7,106 bases of DNA from an uncultured Collinsella sp. (GTDB lineage: Bacteria > Actinomycetota > Coriobacteriia > Coriobacteriales > Coriobacteriaceae), in contig URKH01000085.1 in the NCBI GenBank assembly GCA_900548255.1, positions 1-7,106 of the forward strand. Direction: 5' to 3'. The position numbers were made by a program, and so were the translations under genes. Under the pieces are notes generated by a model that worked only from the letters and a program-made list of their open reading frames with translations, was not told where the DNA came from and did not search any database. How positions within the stretch are numbered: the first letter of the stretch is position 1; every line of letters starts with the position of its first letter. Shown piece after piece: positions 1-5,991 of the stretch.

Positions 1-2
1 AA

Positions 3-8
3 GAGGAG
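3..8 (+). promoter_or_regulatory. Shine-Dalgarno site setting the GTG start at 16
   Basis: GAGGAG lies 7 nt before the GTG at 16. This is the best reason to start the small membrane protein here, although its reading frame remains open to the window edge. Confidence 0.6.
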
Positions 9-15
9 ACCGCGC

Positions 16-312
16 GTGAATTCTCGTAAGGCCGCTGCCGTGGCGATGAGCATCATCGCCATTGCTTGTCGCATCTGCGGCATCTTTATGAGCGCGATGA
101 CCGTGCTGCTGTGCTTTAGCGGCCTCACTGCCAAGCTGCAGATTGTGGGCTTCGTCGTTGAGCTTTCACGCGCACTGCCAAGCGCCATCGCCGGCTATGG
201 CGTCATCACGTCGCCCTTTGGCGGTGTGTTCCGCCTGGATTACGCTATCGTGGCCGTCATTTTGTTTGTGGCCGATTACCTGCTCACGCGCGCCTCGCGT
301 CGCGTCCGCTAG
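16..312 (+). CDS. Small two-helix membrane protein, function unknown
   Basis: A 98-residue protein that I do not recognise. It has a hydrophobic stretch at about residues 6-37, interrupted by Arg19, then a short loop at about 50-75 containing Pro and Gly (SPFGG at 66-70). A second hydrophobic segment at about 76-90 is followed by a basic end (RASRRVR). This predicts two membrane helices with both termini cytoplasmic by the positive-inside rule. The N-terminus looks like a membrane anchor and I see no signal-peptidase site. The GTG start is chosen because GAGGAG (3-8) lies 7 nt upstream. The frame is open back to the window edge, so a longer N-terminus cannot be fully excluded. Its stop overlaps the Shine-Dalgarno of the M50 protease gene 9 nt downstream, so the two are probably co-translated. 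A role as partner or substrate of that protease is only a guess. Confidence 0.7.
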   Translation: MNSRKAAAVAMSIIAIACRICGIFMSAMTVLLCFSGLTAKLQIVGFVVELSRALPSAIAGYGVITSPFGGVFRLDYAIVAVILFVADYLLTRASRRVR

Positions 313-321
313 GGGAGCGCC

Positions 322-1005
322 ATGTCCAGCAGCTACCTCATGAACCTGCTCGCCAGCGCCGTTGCCGTCATCGTGGGCATCGTGATCCACGAGAGCGCAC
401 ACGCCGCCGCGGCCTGGGCGCTCGGCGACAAGACGGCCCGTTCGCGCGGCCGCGTGTCGCTCAACCCGCTTAACCATATCGACCTGTTTGGCACCATCAT
501 CCTGCCGCTGCTCATGCTCGCGGTCGGCGGCCCGGTATTCGCCTTCGCCAAACCCGTGCCCGTCTACCTCAACAACCTCAAGCACCCCAAACGCGACGAG
601 GTCCTGGTGAGCGTGGCCGGCCCCGCGTCGAACATCGCACTCGCGTGCCTCGCGGCCGCCCTCATGCACGCGGCATATGGCAGCCTCTATACCGGCATGT
701 CCTTTGCCACGGCGTCACAGATCATGAACTTCGGCGCCACGTTTATCGTGGTCAACCTGTCACTCGCGTTTTTTAACCTCATCCCGATCCCGCCGCTCGA
801 CGGCTCGTCGATCATCGTGCCGTTCCTCAAAGGCAAGGCGCTCGCCAACTACTACCGCCTGCAGCAATACGCCATGCCGATCCTTATCATCGTGCTGTAC
901 CTGCTGCCCATGTGGACAGGACTCGACGTGATTGGCCGCTATTTCGACGTTACCGTGTATCCACTTGCTGAGCAGCTGCTCAACTTCGCAATCGCCGGCA
1001 TCTAA
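322..1005 (+). CDS. M50 (site-2 protease family) intramembrane zinc metalloprotease
   Basis: A 227-residue polytopic membrane protein of the M50 / S2P family, in the small bacterial YwhC-like group without a PDZ domain. The zinc-binding HExxH motif is HESAH at residues 23-27, inside the first membrane helix. The third zinc ligand is expected at Asp160 in NLIPIPPLDG (152-161), the usual NxxPxxPLDG motif. Other family marks are the segment around NPLNHIDLFGT (48-58) and GPASN (100-104) at the start of a helix. Hydrophobic segments lie at about 8-22, 58-76, 96-116, 135-155 and 183-200. Such proteases cut transmembrane segments of other proteins, often in regulated signalling, but nothing here reveals the substrate. 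The ATG is preceded by GGGGAG (312-317) with 4 nt spacing, overlapping the previous stop. Length is normal for this compact subgroup. The family call is firm; the biological role is unknown. Confidence 0.93.
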   Translation: MSSSYLMNLLASAVAVIVGIVIHESAHAAAAWALGDKTARSRGRVSLNPLNHIDLFGTIILPLLMLAVGGPVFAFAKPVPVYLNNLKHPKRDEVLVSVAGPASNIALACLAAALMHAAYGSLYTGMSFATASQIMNFGATFIVVNLSLAFFNLIPIPPLDGSSIIVPFLKGKALANYYRLQQYAMPILIIVLYLLPMWTGLDVIGRYFDVTVYPLAEQLLNFAIAGI

Positions 1006-1013
1006 GGTAAACT
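985..1013 (+). promoter_or_regulatory. Weak sigma-70-type promoter candidate before scpA
   Basis: TTCGCA (985-990) and TAAACT (1008-1013) each match the -35 and -10 consensus at 4 of 6 positions and are separated by exactly 17 nt. The -35 element lies in the last codons of the M50 gene. A start near 1020 would give a leader of about 70 nt ahead of scpA. The match is modest and could be chance, but it sits in the only longer AT-containing gap in the window. Confidence 0.25.
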
Positions 1014-1020
1014 TACAGGT

Positions 1021-1039
1021 CGACCGTGCAAAACGGTCG
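1021..1039 (+). other. Hairpin in the scpA leader
   Basis: CGACCG (1021-1026) and CGGTCG (1034-1039) form a perfect 6-bp stem around a 7-nt A-rich loop. Pairing could continue through TTA (1013-1015) with TAA (1040-1042) across a 5-nt bulge. No U-run follows, so it is not a convincing intrinsic terminator. It could be an RNA leader structure, a processing or stability element, or a DNA operator. A second short stem, GCGCC (1057-1061) with GGCGC (1067-1071), lies just before the scpA Shine-Dalgarno. Confidence 0.4.
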
Positions 1040-1089
1040 TAACATGCACCCAAACCGCGCCGCGAAGGCGCCGTCAAAGGAGGTCGAAG

Positions 1090-1899
1090 ATGTCGTATCG
1101 CGTGTCGACGCAGGTCTACAGCGGACCTTTCGACCTGCTGCTGCAGCTGGTAACCCGACAAAAAGTAGATATCGGTGCCATCTCCATCAGCGAGGTGGCC
1201 GAGCAGTACCTTGCCGAGGTGGAGCGCATCGAGGCGCTGGACCTGGACGTGGCGAGCGACTTTCTGCTGGTCGCGGCAACTCTTTTGGACATCAAGGCCG
1301 CCTCGCTGGTGCCCCAGGAGGCCCCGCGCAAGACAGACGACGATGACGATGACGACGATGACCTCGAGGAACTCAGCGCGCTCGACGGCGACGCCCTACG
1401 CGAGGTCCTGATCCAGCGCCTGATTGCCTACAAGCAGTTTAAGGGCGCGGCGGCAGCCCTTGGCGCCCGCATGCAGGCCGAAAGCCGCATGCATCCGCGC
1501 GTGGCCGGCCCCGACCCCGAGTTCTTGGGCCTTATGCCCGACTACCTGGCCGGCATTACCCTGCGCGGCCTCGCCGTCATCTGCGCCGACCTGGACGGCA
1601 AGCGCCAGACTTTCCTGCTGGAAGCCGAGCACGTGGCACCGCATCGCGTGCCGCTCGACCTGACGGTGGCCTCGGTCGATCGCTTTACCATGGCTCACCA
1701 AACCTGCACCTTCCGCGAGCTGTTGGACGGCGATGCCACCACCGAACAGCTTGTCGTCACCTTCCTGGCCATGCTCGAGCTCGCCAAGCGCGGCTCTCTT
1801 ACACTGAGCCAGGACGAGATCTTTGGAACTATTCAAATCAACCGCGTCGAGGGCGCCGAGGCATACGTGCCCGGCGAGGGCCCCGAGCTCACCGAATAG
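1090..1899 (+). CDS. scpA: Segregation and condensation protein A (kleisin)
   Basis: A 269-residue ScpA kleisin. It bridges the heads of the SMC dimer and, together with an ScpB dimer, forms the bacterial condensin that organises and segregates the nucleoid. The N-terminal SMC-binding region is typical: YSGPFDLLLQLV (10-21), KVDIGAISI, then EQYL. It continues into the helix around DFLLVAATLLDIKAASL. The C-terminal winged-helix domain, about residues 208-255 (FRELLDGD... then DEIFGTIQINRV), is the part that binds the SMC head cap. Nine consecutive aspartates (83-91) lie in the linker after the N-terminal domain. The ATG is set by a near-ideal AAAGGAGGT (1076-1084) with 5 nt spacing, the strongest ribosome site in the window together with that of the acyltransferase gene. 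scpB follows 11 nt after the stop, so balanced co-expression is expected. Length is normal for the family. Confidence 0.97.
   Translation: MSYRVSTQVYSGPFDLLLQLVTRQKVDIGAISISEVAEQYLAEVERIEALDLDVASDFLLVAATLLDIKAASLVPQEAPRKTDDDDDDDDDLEELSALDGDALREVLIQRLIAYKQFKGAAAALGARMQAESRMHPRVAGPDPEFLGLMPDYLAGITLRGLAVICADLDGKRQTFLLEAEHVAPHRVPLDLTVASVDRFTMAHQTCTFRELLDGDATTEQLVVTFLAMLELAKRGSLTLSQDEIFGTIQINRVEGAEAYVPGEGPELTE
1336..1362 (+). repeat. GAY codon run encoding nine aspartates
   Basis: Nine consecutive GAC/GAT codons inside scpA encode Asp83-Asp91. The C/T alternation at third positions breaks it into imperfect trinucleotide repeats. It may be slippage-prone, with in-frame length changes only when whole codons are gained or lost. 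Confidence 0.9.
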
Positions 1900-1910
1900 G
1901 AGCAGCAACC

Positions 1911-2639
1911 ATGTCAACCCTTTCAACGCTGGAGGCAAACAGCCTCAAAGGCGCCCTCGAGGCGATGCTGCTGGTGTCGAGCGACCCGGTGAGTGCGCCC
2001 GCGCTCGCCGGCGCACTGGATATCGCCCCCGGCGAGTGCGCATCGCTGCTCGCCGAGCTCAAGGTTGAGTACGAGGAGGCCAACCGTGGCTTTCAGCTGC
2101 GTGAGGTCGCCGGCGGCTGGCGCCTGTTTACGCACCCCGCCTACCACGACGTGGTCGAGGCCTATGTGTTGAGCTGGGACACGCAAAAGCTGTCGCAGGC
2201 CGCGCTCGAAACACTGGCCGTCATCGCATACCACCAGCCCGTGACGCGCGAGGTGGTCAAGGGCATCCGCGGCGTCAATTCCGACGGCGTCATCGCGTCG
2301 CTCGTGGACAAAGGTCTGGTGCGCGAGCTCGGACGCGACCCCCAGCGCGGTCAAGCCATCATCTACGGCACGACCAACGCCTTCTTGGAAAAGTTCGGTC
2401 TGCGCTCCACCCGCGATCTGCCCGATCTGGAGCAGTTTGCCCCCGACGAGCAGTCGCGTCAGTTTATCCGCGAGCGCCTGAGCGGCCGCAGCATTCAGTC
2501 CACGCTCGAGGAGCAGGCCGAGGACCTGGACGAAGAGCGCGAACTGCTCGATACCGATGTTGAAGATGTTGAGGCAATCGAGGACTTGGAAGCCCTGGTC
2601 GTCGACGAGATCTCGGAGGATTTGCATGACGAGGACTAA
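1911..2639 (+). CDS. scpB: Segregation and condensation protein B
   Basis: A 242-residue ScpB, the winged-helix (kite) dimer subunit that binds the central part of ScpA in the SMC-ScpAB complex. The first winged-helix domain covers about residues 7-85, including LKGALEAMLLVSSDPVS and GFQLREVAGGWRLFT. The second covers about 90-170 and carries the family signature LSQAALETLAVIAYHQPVTR (94-113), then IRGV...SLVDKGLVRELGR and the YGTTNAFLEKFGL segment. The tail (196-242) is extremely acidic: 23 Asp/Glu in 47 residues against one Arg. It makes the protein longer than the B. subtilis form (about 197 residues). The start has AGGAG (1898-1902), overlapping the scpA stop, 8 nt upstream. The end of the gene contains the ribosome site and start of the next gene, which overlaps it by 14 nt. 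Confidence 0.97.
   Translation: MSTLSTLEANSLKGALEAMLLVSSDPVSAPALAGALDIAPGECASLLAELKVEYEEANRGFQLREVAGGWRLFTHPAYHDVVEAYVLSWDTQKLSQAALETLAVIAYHQPVTREVVKGIRGVNSDGVIASLVDKGLVRELGRDPQRGQAIIYGTTNAFLEKFGLRSTRDLPDLEQFAPDEQSRQFIRERLSGRSIQSTLEEQAEDLDEERELLDTDVEDVEAIEDLEALVVDEISEDLHDED
2615..2620 (+). promoter_or_regulatory. Shine-Dalgarno inside scpB that sets the pseudouridine synthase start
   Basis: GGAGGA lies 5 nt before the ATG at 2626. The alternative ATG at 2725, where the canonical S4 domain begins, has no purine-rich site ahead of it. This supports the upstream start and a 14-nt overlap with scpB. Confidence 0.75.
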
Positions 2640-3600
2640 CGAAGTAGGGGAGACGCGCGCCGGCGCTGCGGTACCCAACGCGGATACGCACGAGTCCGAC
2701 GCCCAGCCCGTCTATCCGCACACCATGCGCCTGCAGCGCTTTTTGGCGCGCGCGGGCGTGGCGAGCCGCCGCGGGTCGGAAGACCTGATGACTGCCGGCC
2801 GCGTGACCGTCAACGGCCAGGTCGCGACCGAACTGGGCACCAAGGTCGACGTCGACCGCGACCATATCGAGGTCGACGGCATGCCCGTCAAGCTCAACCA
2901 GGGCGCCGTGTACTTGATGCTCTACAAGCCGACCGGCTACCTCACCACCATGAGCGACCCGCAGGAGCGACCTTGCGTGGCAGACCTGGTCCCGCGCGAC
3001 CGCTATCCGGGGCTCTTCCCGGTGGGTCGCCTGGACCGCGACACCACAGGCCTTTTGCTCTTTACCACCGACGGCGACCTGTCGCAGGACCTGCTGCACC
3101 CCAGCAAGCATGTCTATAAGACCTACCAAGCACTCGTGGACGGCCACCTGACCGATCGCGACTTGGGACCGCTCCGCCGTGGCATCGAGCTCGACGACGG
3201 CCTGTGCCAGCCGGCGATCTGCCGCGTCATCAACGCGCGCGAGGCAGAGGCTGTGGCACCGCAAGGCGTCAAGCCCGGTACCACCGCCGTGGAGGTCATC
3301 ATCCGCGAGGGTCGCAAGAACCAGGTCAAGCGCATGCTGAGCAAGATCCACCATCCGGTAATCCGCCTGCATCGCTGCAACTTTGCCGGCCTTGAGCTCG
3401 AGGGCGTGGCCAAGGGCTCGTGGCGCGAGCTCACCGACCGCGAGGTGCAGATCCTCAAGGCCGGCGGCATCCCGCCCAAGCAGGCCGTCGGCAAGCGCGC
3501 CGGCGCGGCGGCGACCAACGCCGCGACCCGCACGCGTCACCACGGCAGCCACGGCTCCGCACCCAAGCGCAATACCCACCGCGAGCGTTACACCGGCTAG
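2626..3600 (+). CDS. rluB: RsuA/RluB-family rRNA pseudouridine synthase
   Basis: A 324-residue enzyme that isomerises uridine to pseudouridine in ribosomal RNA. By family and by its position after scpB it is probably the RluB type acting on helix 89-93 region uridines of 23S rRNA, but an RsuA-type 16S target cannot be excluded from sequence alone. An S4 RNA-binding domain spans about residues 34-90 (RLQRFLARAGVASRR, then GRVTVNG). The catalytic domain follows from about 95 (LMLYKPTGYLTT). The catalytic aspartate is Asp137 in GRLDRDTTGLLLFT (134-147), and KTYQALVDG and GRKNQVKRML are further family motifs. It is longer than usual (B. subtilis homologue about 244) because of a 33-residue N-terminal extension without recognised motif and a basic, low-complexity tail at 283-324 rich in Lys, Arg, His and Ala. 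The tail may bind RNA. Translation is probably coupled to scpB through the overlap. Confidence 0.93.
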   Translation: MTRTNEVGETRAGAAVPNADTHESDAQPVYPHTMRLQRFLARAGVASRRGSEDLMTAGRVTVNGQVATELGTKVDVDRDHIEVDGMPVKLNQGAVYLMLYKPTGYLTTMSDPQERPCVADLVPRDRYPGLFPVGRLDRDTTGLLLFTTDGDLSQDLLHPSKHVYKTYQALVDGHLTDRDLGPLRRGIELDDGLCQPAICRVINAREAEAVAPQGVKPGTTAVEVIIREGRKNQVKRMLSKIHHPVIRLHRCNFAGLELEGVAKGSWRELTDREVQILKAGGIPPKQAVGKRAGAAATNAATRTRHHGSHGSAPKRNTHRERYTG

Positions 3601-3668
3601 GCAGACCGCCAACCAATACAGCGCCCGCGAACCATACCAGCACGTCAACCATCGAAAGGAAGCACTGC
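3601..3668 (+). other. G-poor 68-nt intergenic leader before cmk
   Basis: This gap is C/A-rich with few G residues, unlike the rest of the window, and shows no stable hairpin or U-run. I see no convincing promoter. It ends in AAAGGA (3655-3660), 8 nt before the cmk ATG. It may act as an unstructured translation-initiation region within the operon. Confidence 0.4.
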
Positions 3669-4355
3669 ATGATCGTCGCCATCGACGGCCCCGCCGGTTC
3701 CGGCAAATCCACCATCGCCAAGGAGATCGCCCGCCAGCTGGGCTTTAACAAGCTCGACACGGGCGCCATGTATCGCGCCGTCACCTTCGCCGCGCTCGAC
3801 CGCGGCATCGATCTGGACGACGAGACGGCCATCGACGCCCTCGCCGAGCAGATCGAGATTCGCTTTACCAACGGCACCGGCGAGGACACGCGCCTGACCA
3901 TTGACGGCCAGGACGCTTCGGCCGCCATCCGTACCCCGCAGGTCGACGCCAACGTATCCAAGGTCTCGGCCTACCCGGGCGTGCGCGCCGCCATGCTCAT
4001 TCACCAGCGCCGCGCCGCCGAGGACCGCGATATCGTGGCCGAGGGTCGCGACATCGGTACCGTCGTATTCCCCAACGCGCAAGTAAAGGTCTTCCTGACC
4101 GCTGACCCGCGCGAGCGCGCCCGTCGCCGCGTGCTGCAGCGCCACCAGAACGACGCCCAGACGCTCACCACCGAGCAGCTCGAGGCCGAGGTCGACGAGA
4201 CCCTCGACGCCCTCAAGCAACGCGATAAACTCGACAGCAGCCGCGAGGTGGCGCCGCTCGTGCCCGCCGAGGACGCCGTGCACGTCGACTCCACCGCCCA
4301 CACCATCGACGAGGTCGTCTCGATAATCGAGGACCTCATCAACCAAAGGAGGTAG
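3669..4355 (+). CDS. cmk: Cytidylate (CMP/dCMP) kinase
   Basis: A 228-residue cytosolic nucleoside monophosphate kinase that uses ATP to convert CMP and dCMP to their diphosphates. It recycles CMP released in RNA turnover and phospholipid synthesis. The P-loop is GPAGSGKST at residues 7-15. DTGAMYRAVT (30-39) and AEGRDIGTVVFP (124-135) are diagnostic of Cmk and separate it from other NMP kinases. The basic stretch DPRERARRR and the final DSSREVAPL segment fit the lid and substrate-binding region. The ATG is chosen because MIVAIDGPAGSGKST is the standard N-terminus and AAAGGA lies 8 nt upstream; the frame is open further upstream but overlaps the pseudouridine synthase gene. The last codons contain the AAAGGAGGT ribosome site of the following acyltransferase gene. 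Linkage to a phospholipid acyltransferase is common for cmk in Gram-positive bacteria. Confidence 0.97.
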   Translation: MIVAIDGPAGSGKSTIAKEIARQLGFNKLDTGAMYRAVTFAALDRGIDLDDETAIDALAEQIEIRFTNGTGEDTRLTIDGQDASAAIRTPQVDANVSKVSAYPGVRAAMLIHQRRAAEDRDIVAEGRDIGTVVFPNAQVKVFLTADPRERARRRVLQRHQNDAQTLTTEQLEAEVDETLDALKQRDKLDSSREVAPLVPAEDAVHVDSTAHTIDEVVSIIEDLINQRR

Positions 4356-4358
4356 GCC

Positions 4359-5087
4359 ATGCGCCTGTTTAAGCAGACGCCCGAGGATTATTACAACGCT
4401 CCCTACGCCGAGTTCCCAGCGCTCATCCGCGGCACCGTTGTCGTAGTCATGGCCATCCTTTGGGCCTTCTCCAAGCTCATGTGGCGTTGGAAGGTCGAGG
4501 ACGCTGACCTGCTGTTTGAGCGTCAGGAAGGCCGCGGCAGCGTGGTCATCTGCAACCACACCTCGATGGCCGAGCTCTTGGCCGTGGAGACGGCGTTGTT
4601 CTTTGGGGGCCGCCGCATTCGTCCCATCTTTAAGTCCGAATTTGCCAAGAGCAAGATTGTGCGCTGGGCCTTTAGCCGCGTTGGCGGCATTCCCGTGGAG
4701 CGCGGTACTGCCGATATGAAGTGCCTGCGCGCCGCCCAGCATGCGCTGCAGCGCGGCGAGGACGTCCTGATCTTCCCCGAGGGCACGCGCATCCGCTCGC
4801 GCGAGATCAAGCCCGAGGTCCACGGCGGTTTTGCGCTCATCGCTCAGATGGGCAAGTCACCTGTGAACCCGCTCGCCATCTGCGGCTGGTCTGATATCAC
4901 GCCCGCGGGCAAAAAGCTCATGCGTCCCAAGAAGTGCTGGATTCGTGCCGGCAAGGCCGTCTCGTTTTCCGATGCACCGGCCGGGCTTAAGCGCAAGGAG
5001 CGCCTGGCCTGGTTTGAGTCCGAGGCCATGAACCGCGTCTACGCCATGCGAGACGAGCTGTGCGCCGAGCATCCGGGCAGGTTCTAG
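4359..5087 (+). CDS. PlsC-type 1-acyl-glycerol-3-phosphate acyltransferase with HX4E motif
   Basis: A 242-residue member of the lysophospholipid acyltransferase family. It probably adds the second acyl chain to lysophosphatidic acid at the membrane, making phosphatidic acid. A hydrophobic segment at about 25-42 is the likely membrane anchor. Motif I is CNHTSMAE (65-72): His67 is the catalytic base, but position 72 is Glu where the family normally has Asp (HX4D). Motif II is GGIPVERG (109-116), motif III is FPEGTR (139-144) and motif IV is near VNPLAICG. All other motifs look intact, so the enzyme is probably active. The start has AAAGGAGGT (4345-4353) with 5 nt spacing; the gap from the cmk stop is only 3 nt and the ispH ATG follows 2 nt after its own stop. 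Acyl donor and exact acceptor cannot be read from sequence, so a firm plsC name is withheld. Confidence 0.9.
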   Translation: MRLFKQTPEDYYNAPYAEFPALIRGTVVVVMAILWAFSKLMWRWKVEDADLLFERQEGRGSVVICNHTSMAELLAVETALFFGGRRIRPIFKSEFAKSKIVRWAFSRVGGIPVERGTADMKCLRAAQHALQRGEDVLIFPEGTRIRSREIKPEVHGGFALIAQMGKSPVNPLAICGWSDITPAGKKLMRPKKCWIRAGKAVSFSDAPAGLKRKERLAWFESEAMNRVYAMRDELCAEHPGRF

Positions 5088-5089
5088 CC

Positions 5090-5989
5090 ATGAGCGAGAA
5101 CGTGACGAACACTGCCGTGACCGCGTCCGACCAGGACGGCGCGCCCACCATCGAGATCGCCGCCCACGCCGGCACTTGCTACGGCGTACAGCGTGCGCTC
5201 GATATGGCGCTGGCCGCTGCGCCGCAGGCAGGGGAGTGCAATCAGGTCCATACCTTGGGTCCGCTCATCCATAACCCCATCGTGGTACGCGAGCTCGCCG
5301 AGGCAGGCGTTGGTCTGGCCGATACCCTGGACGATGCCGCATCGGGCACCGTGATCATCCGCGCCCACGGCGTGGTGCCGCAGGTGATCGATGCTGCCCG
5401 CAAGCGCGACCTTACCGTGGTCGACGCCACCTGCCCCTACGTGAAGAAGGTCCATGTGGCGGCCGAGCGCCTGGTGCGCGAAGGCTACCGCGTGATCGTC
5501 GTGGGCGAGCCGGGCCACCCAGAGGTCGAGGGTATTCTAGGCCACGCCGGCAATGACGCGCAGGTCGTGAGCTGTGCCGCCGACGCCGATGCCCTATCGC
5601 TCAAGGGCAAGGTGGGCCTCGTTGTGCAGACCACCCAGACCGCGCAGAACCTCGCTGAGGTCGTGGCCGCTATCACCCCGCGCGTGCAGGAGCTACGTGT
5701 GATCAACACCATCTGCGCCGCCACGAGTGAGCGTCAACAGGCAGCAGCCACACTTGCCAACCGCTGCGACTGCATGGTCGTGGTGGGCGGCAAGAACTCG
5801 GGCAACACCCGCCGCCTGGCGCAGATTTGCGCAGACGCCTGCGAGCGCACGTATCACATCGAGGAAGCTTCGGAGCTCCAGGCCGCGTGGTTTACCGACG
5901 CTCACCACATCGGCATCACTGCCGGAGCCTCCACCCCACAAGAACACATCGAACGCGCCGTTGCGCGCATCAAGGAGCTTTGCCGCTAA
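5090..5989 (+). CDS. ispH: 4-hydroxy-3-methylbut-2-enyl diphosphate reductase
   Basis: A 299-residue IspH (LytB), the last enzyme of the MEP pathway. It reduces HMBPP to isopentenyl and dimethylallyl diphosphate in the cytosol using an iron-sulfur cluster. The three cluster cysteines are visible: Cys30 in AGTCYGVQRA, Cys115 in DATCPYVKKVH and Cys209 in INTICAATSERQ. Substrate-binding residues are also in place: His61 (LGPLIHNP), His93 (RAHGV), His143 and Glu145 (GHPEVEG), and TTQT at 181-184. SGNTRRL and the C-terminal TAGASTP complete the pattern. It is a single-domain form without an S1 fusion. The ATG at 5090 lies 2 nt after the acyltransferase stop. Only a weak AGG (5079-5081) precedes it, suggesting re-initiation by ribosomes finishing the upstream gene. 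An in-frame GTG at 5060 is possible but would overlap the upstream gene and add residues without family match. Confidence 0.97.
   Translation: MSENVTNTAVTASDQDGAPTIEIAAHAGTCYGVQRALDMALAAAPQAGECNQVHTLGPLIHNPIVVRELAEAGVGLADTLDDAASGTVIIRAHGVVPQVIDAARKRDLTVVDATCPYVKKVHVAAERLVREGYRVIVVGEPGHPEVEGILGHAGNDAQVVSCAADADALSLKGKVGLVVQTTQTAQNLAEVVAAITPRVQELRVINTICAATSERQQAAATLANRCDCMVVVGGKNSGNTRRLAQICADACERTYHIEEASELQAAWFTDAHHIGITAGASTPQEHIERAVARIKELCR
5972..5977 (+). promoter_or_regulatory. Distant Shine-Dalgarno before the DUF512 gene
   Basis: AAGGAG lies inside the end of ispH, 14 nt before the ATG at 5992, which is longer than the usual 5-9 nt. No closer purine-rich site or better start is present, so the gene probably relies partly on translational coupling to ispH. 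Confidence 0.45.
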
Positions 5990-5991
5990 TC

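Noticed and set aside
1021..1039. Hairpin as an intrinsic terminator of the M50 gene
   Set aside because: The stem is only 6 bp and is followed by GTAACATG rather than a U-run, and the operon continues on the same strand after it.
2557..2625. Earlier ATG at 2557 for the pseudouridine synthase
   Set aside because: It would overlap scpB by 83 nt without a good ribosome site at that position, whereas GGAGGA is ideally placed for the ATG at 2626.
2844..2857. Perfect 14-bp palindrome GGTCGACGTCGACC
   Set aside because: It lies in the pseudouridine synthase gene and results from repeated Val-Asp codons (GTC GAC). GTCGAC is frequent throughout this window, so a regulatory role is not supported.
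2464..3648. Long antisense open frame of about 394 codons opposite scpB and the pseudouridine synthase
   Set aside because: The + strand proteins are unmistakable here. The antisense frame has no recognisable motifs and its composition (Ala, Val, Gly, His, Asp rich) is what strong G/C third-position bias produces on the opposite strand.
3420..3668. Upstream-extended start for cmk
   Set aside because: The frame is open, but the translation is Arg-rich shadow sequence of the pseudouridine synthase gene. The ATG at 3669 has a ribosome site and gives the standard Cmk N-terminus.
3645..4823. Long antisense open frame of about 392 codons opposite cmk and the acyltransferase
   Set aside because: It is the mirror of two clear genes, lacks any family motif and crosses their boundary, as expected from GC-biased codon use.
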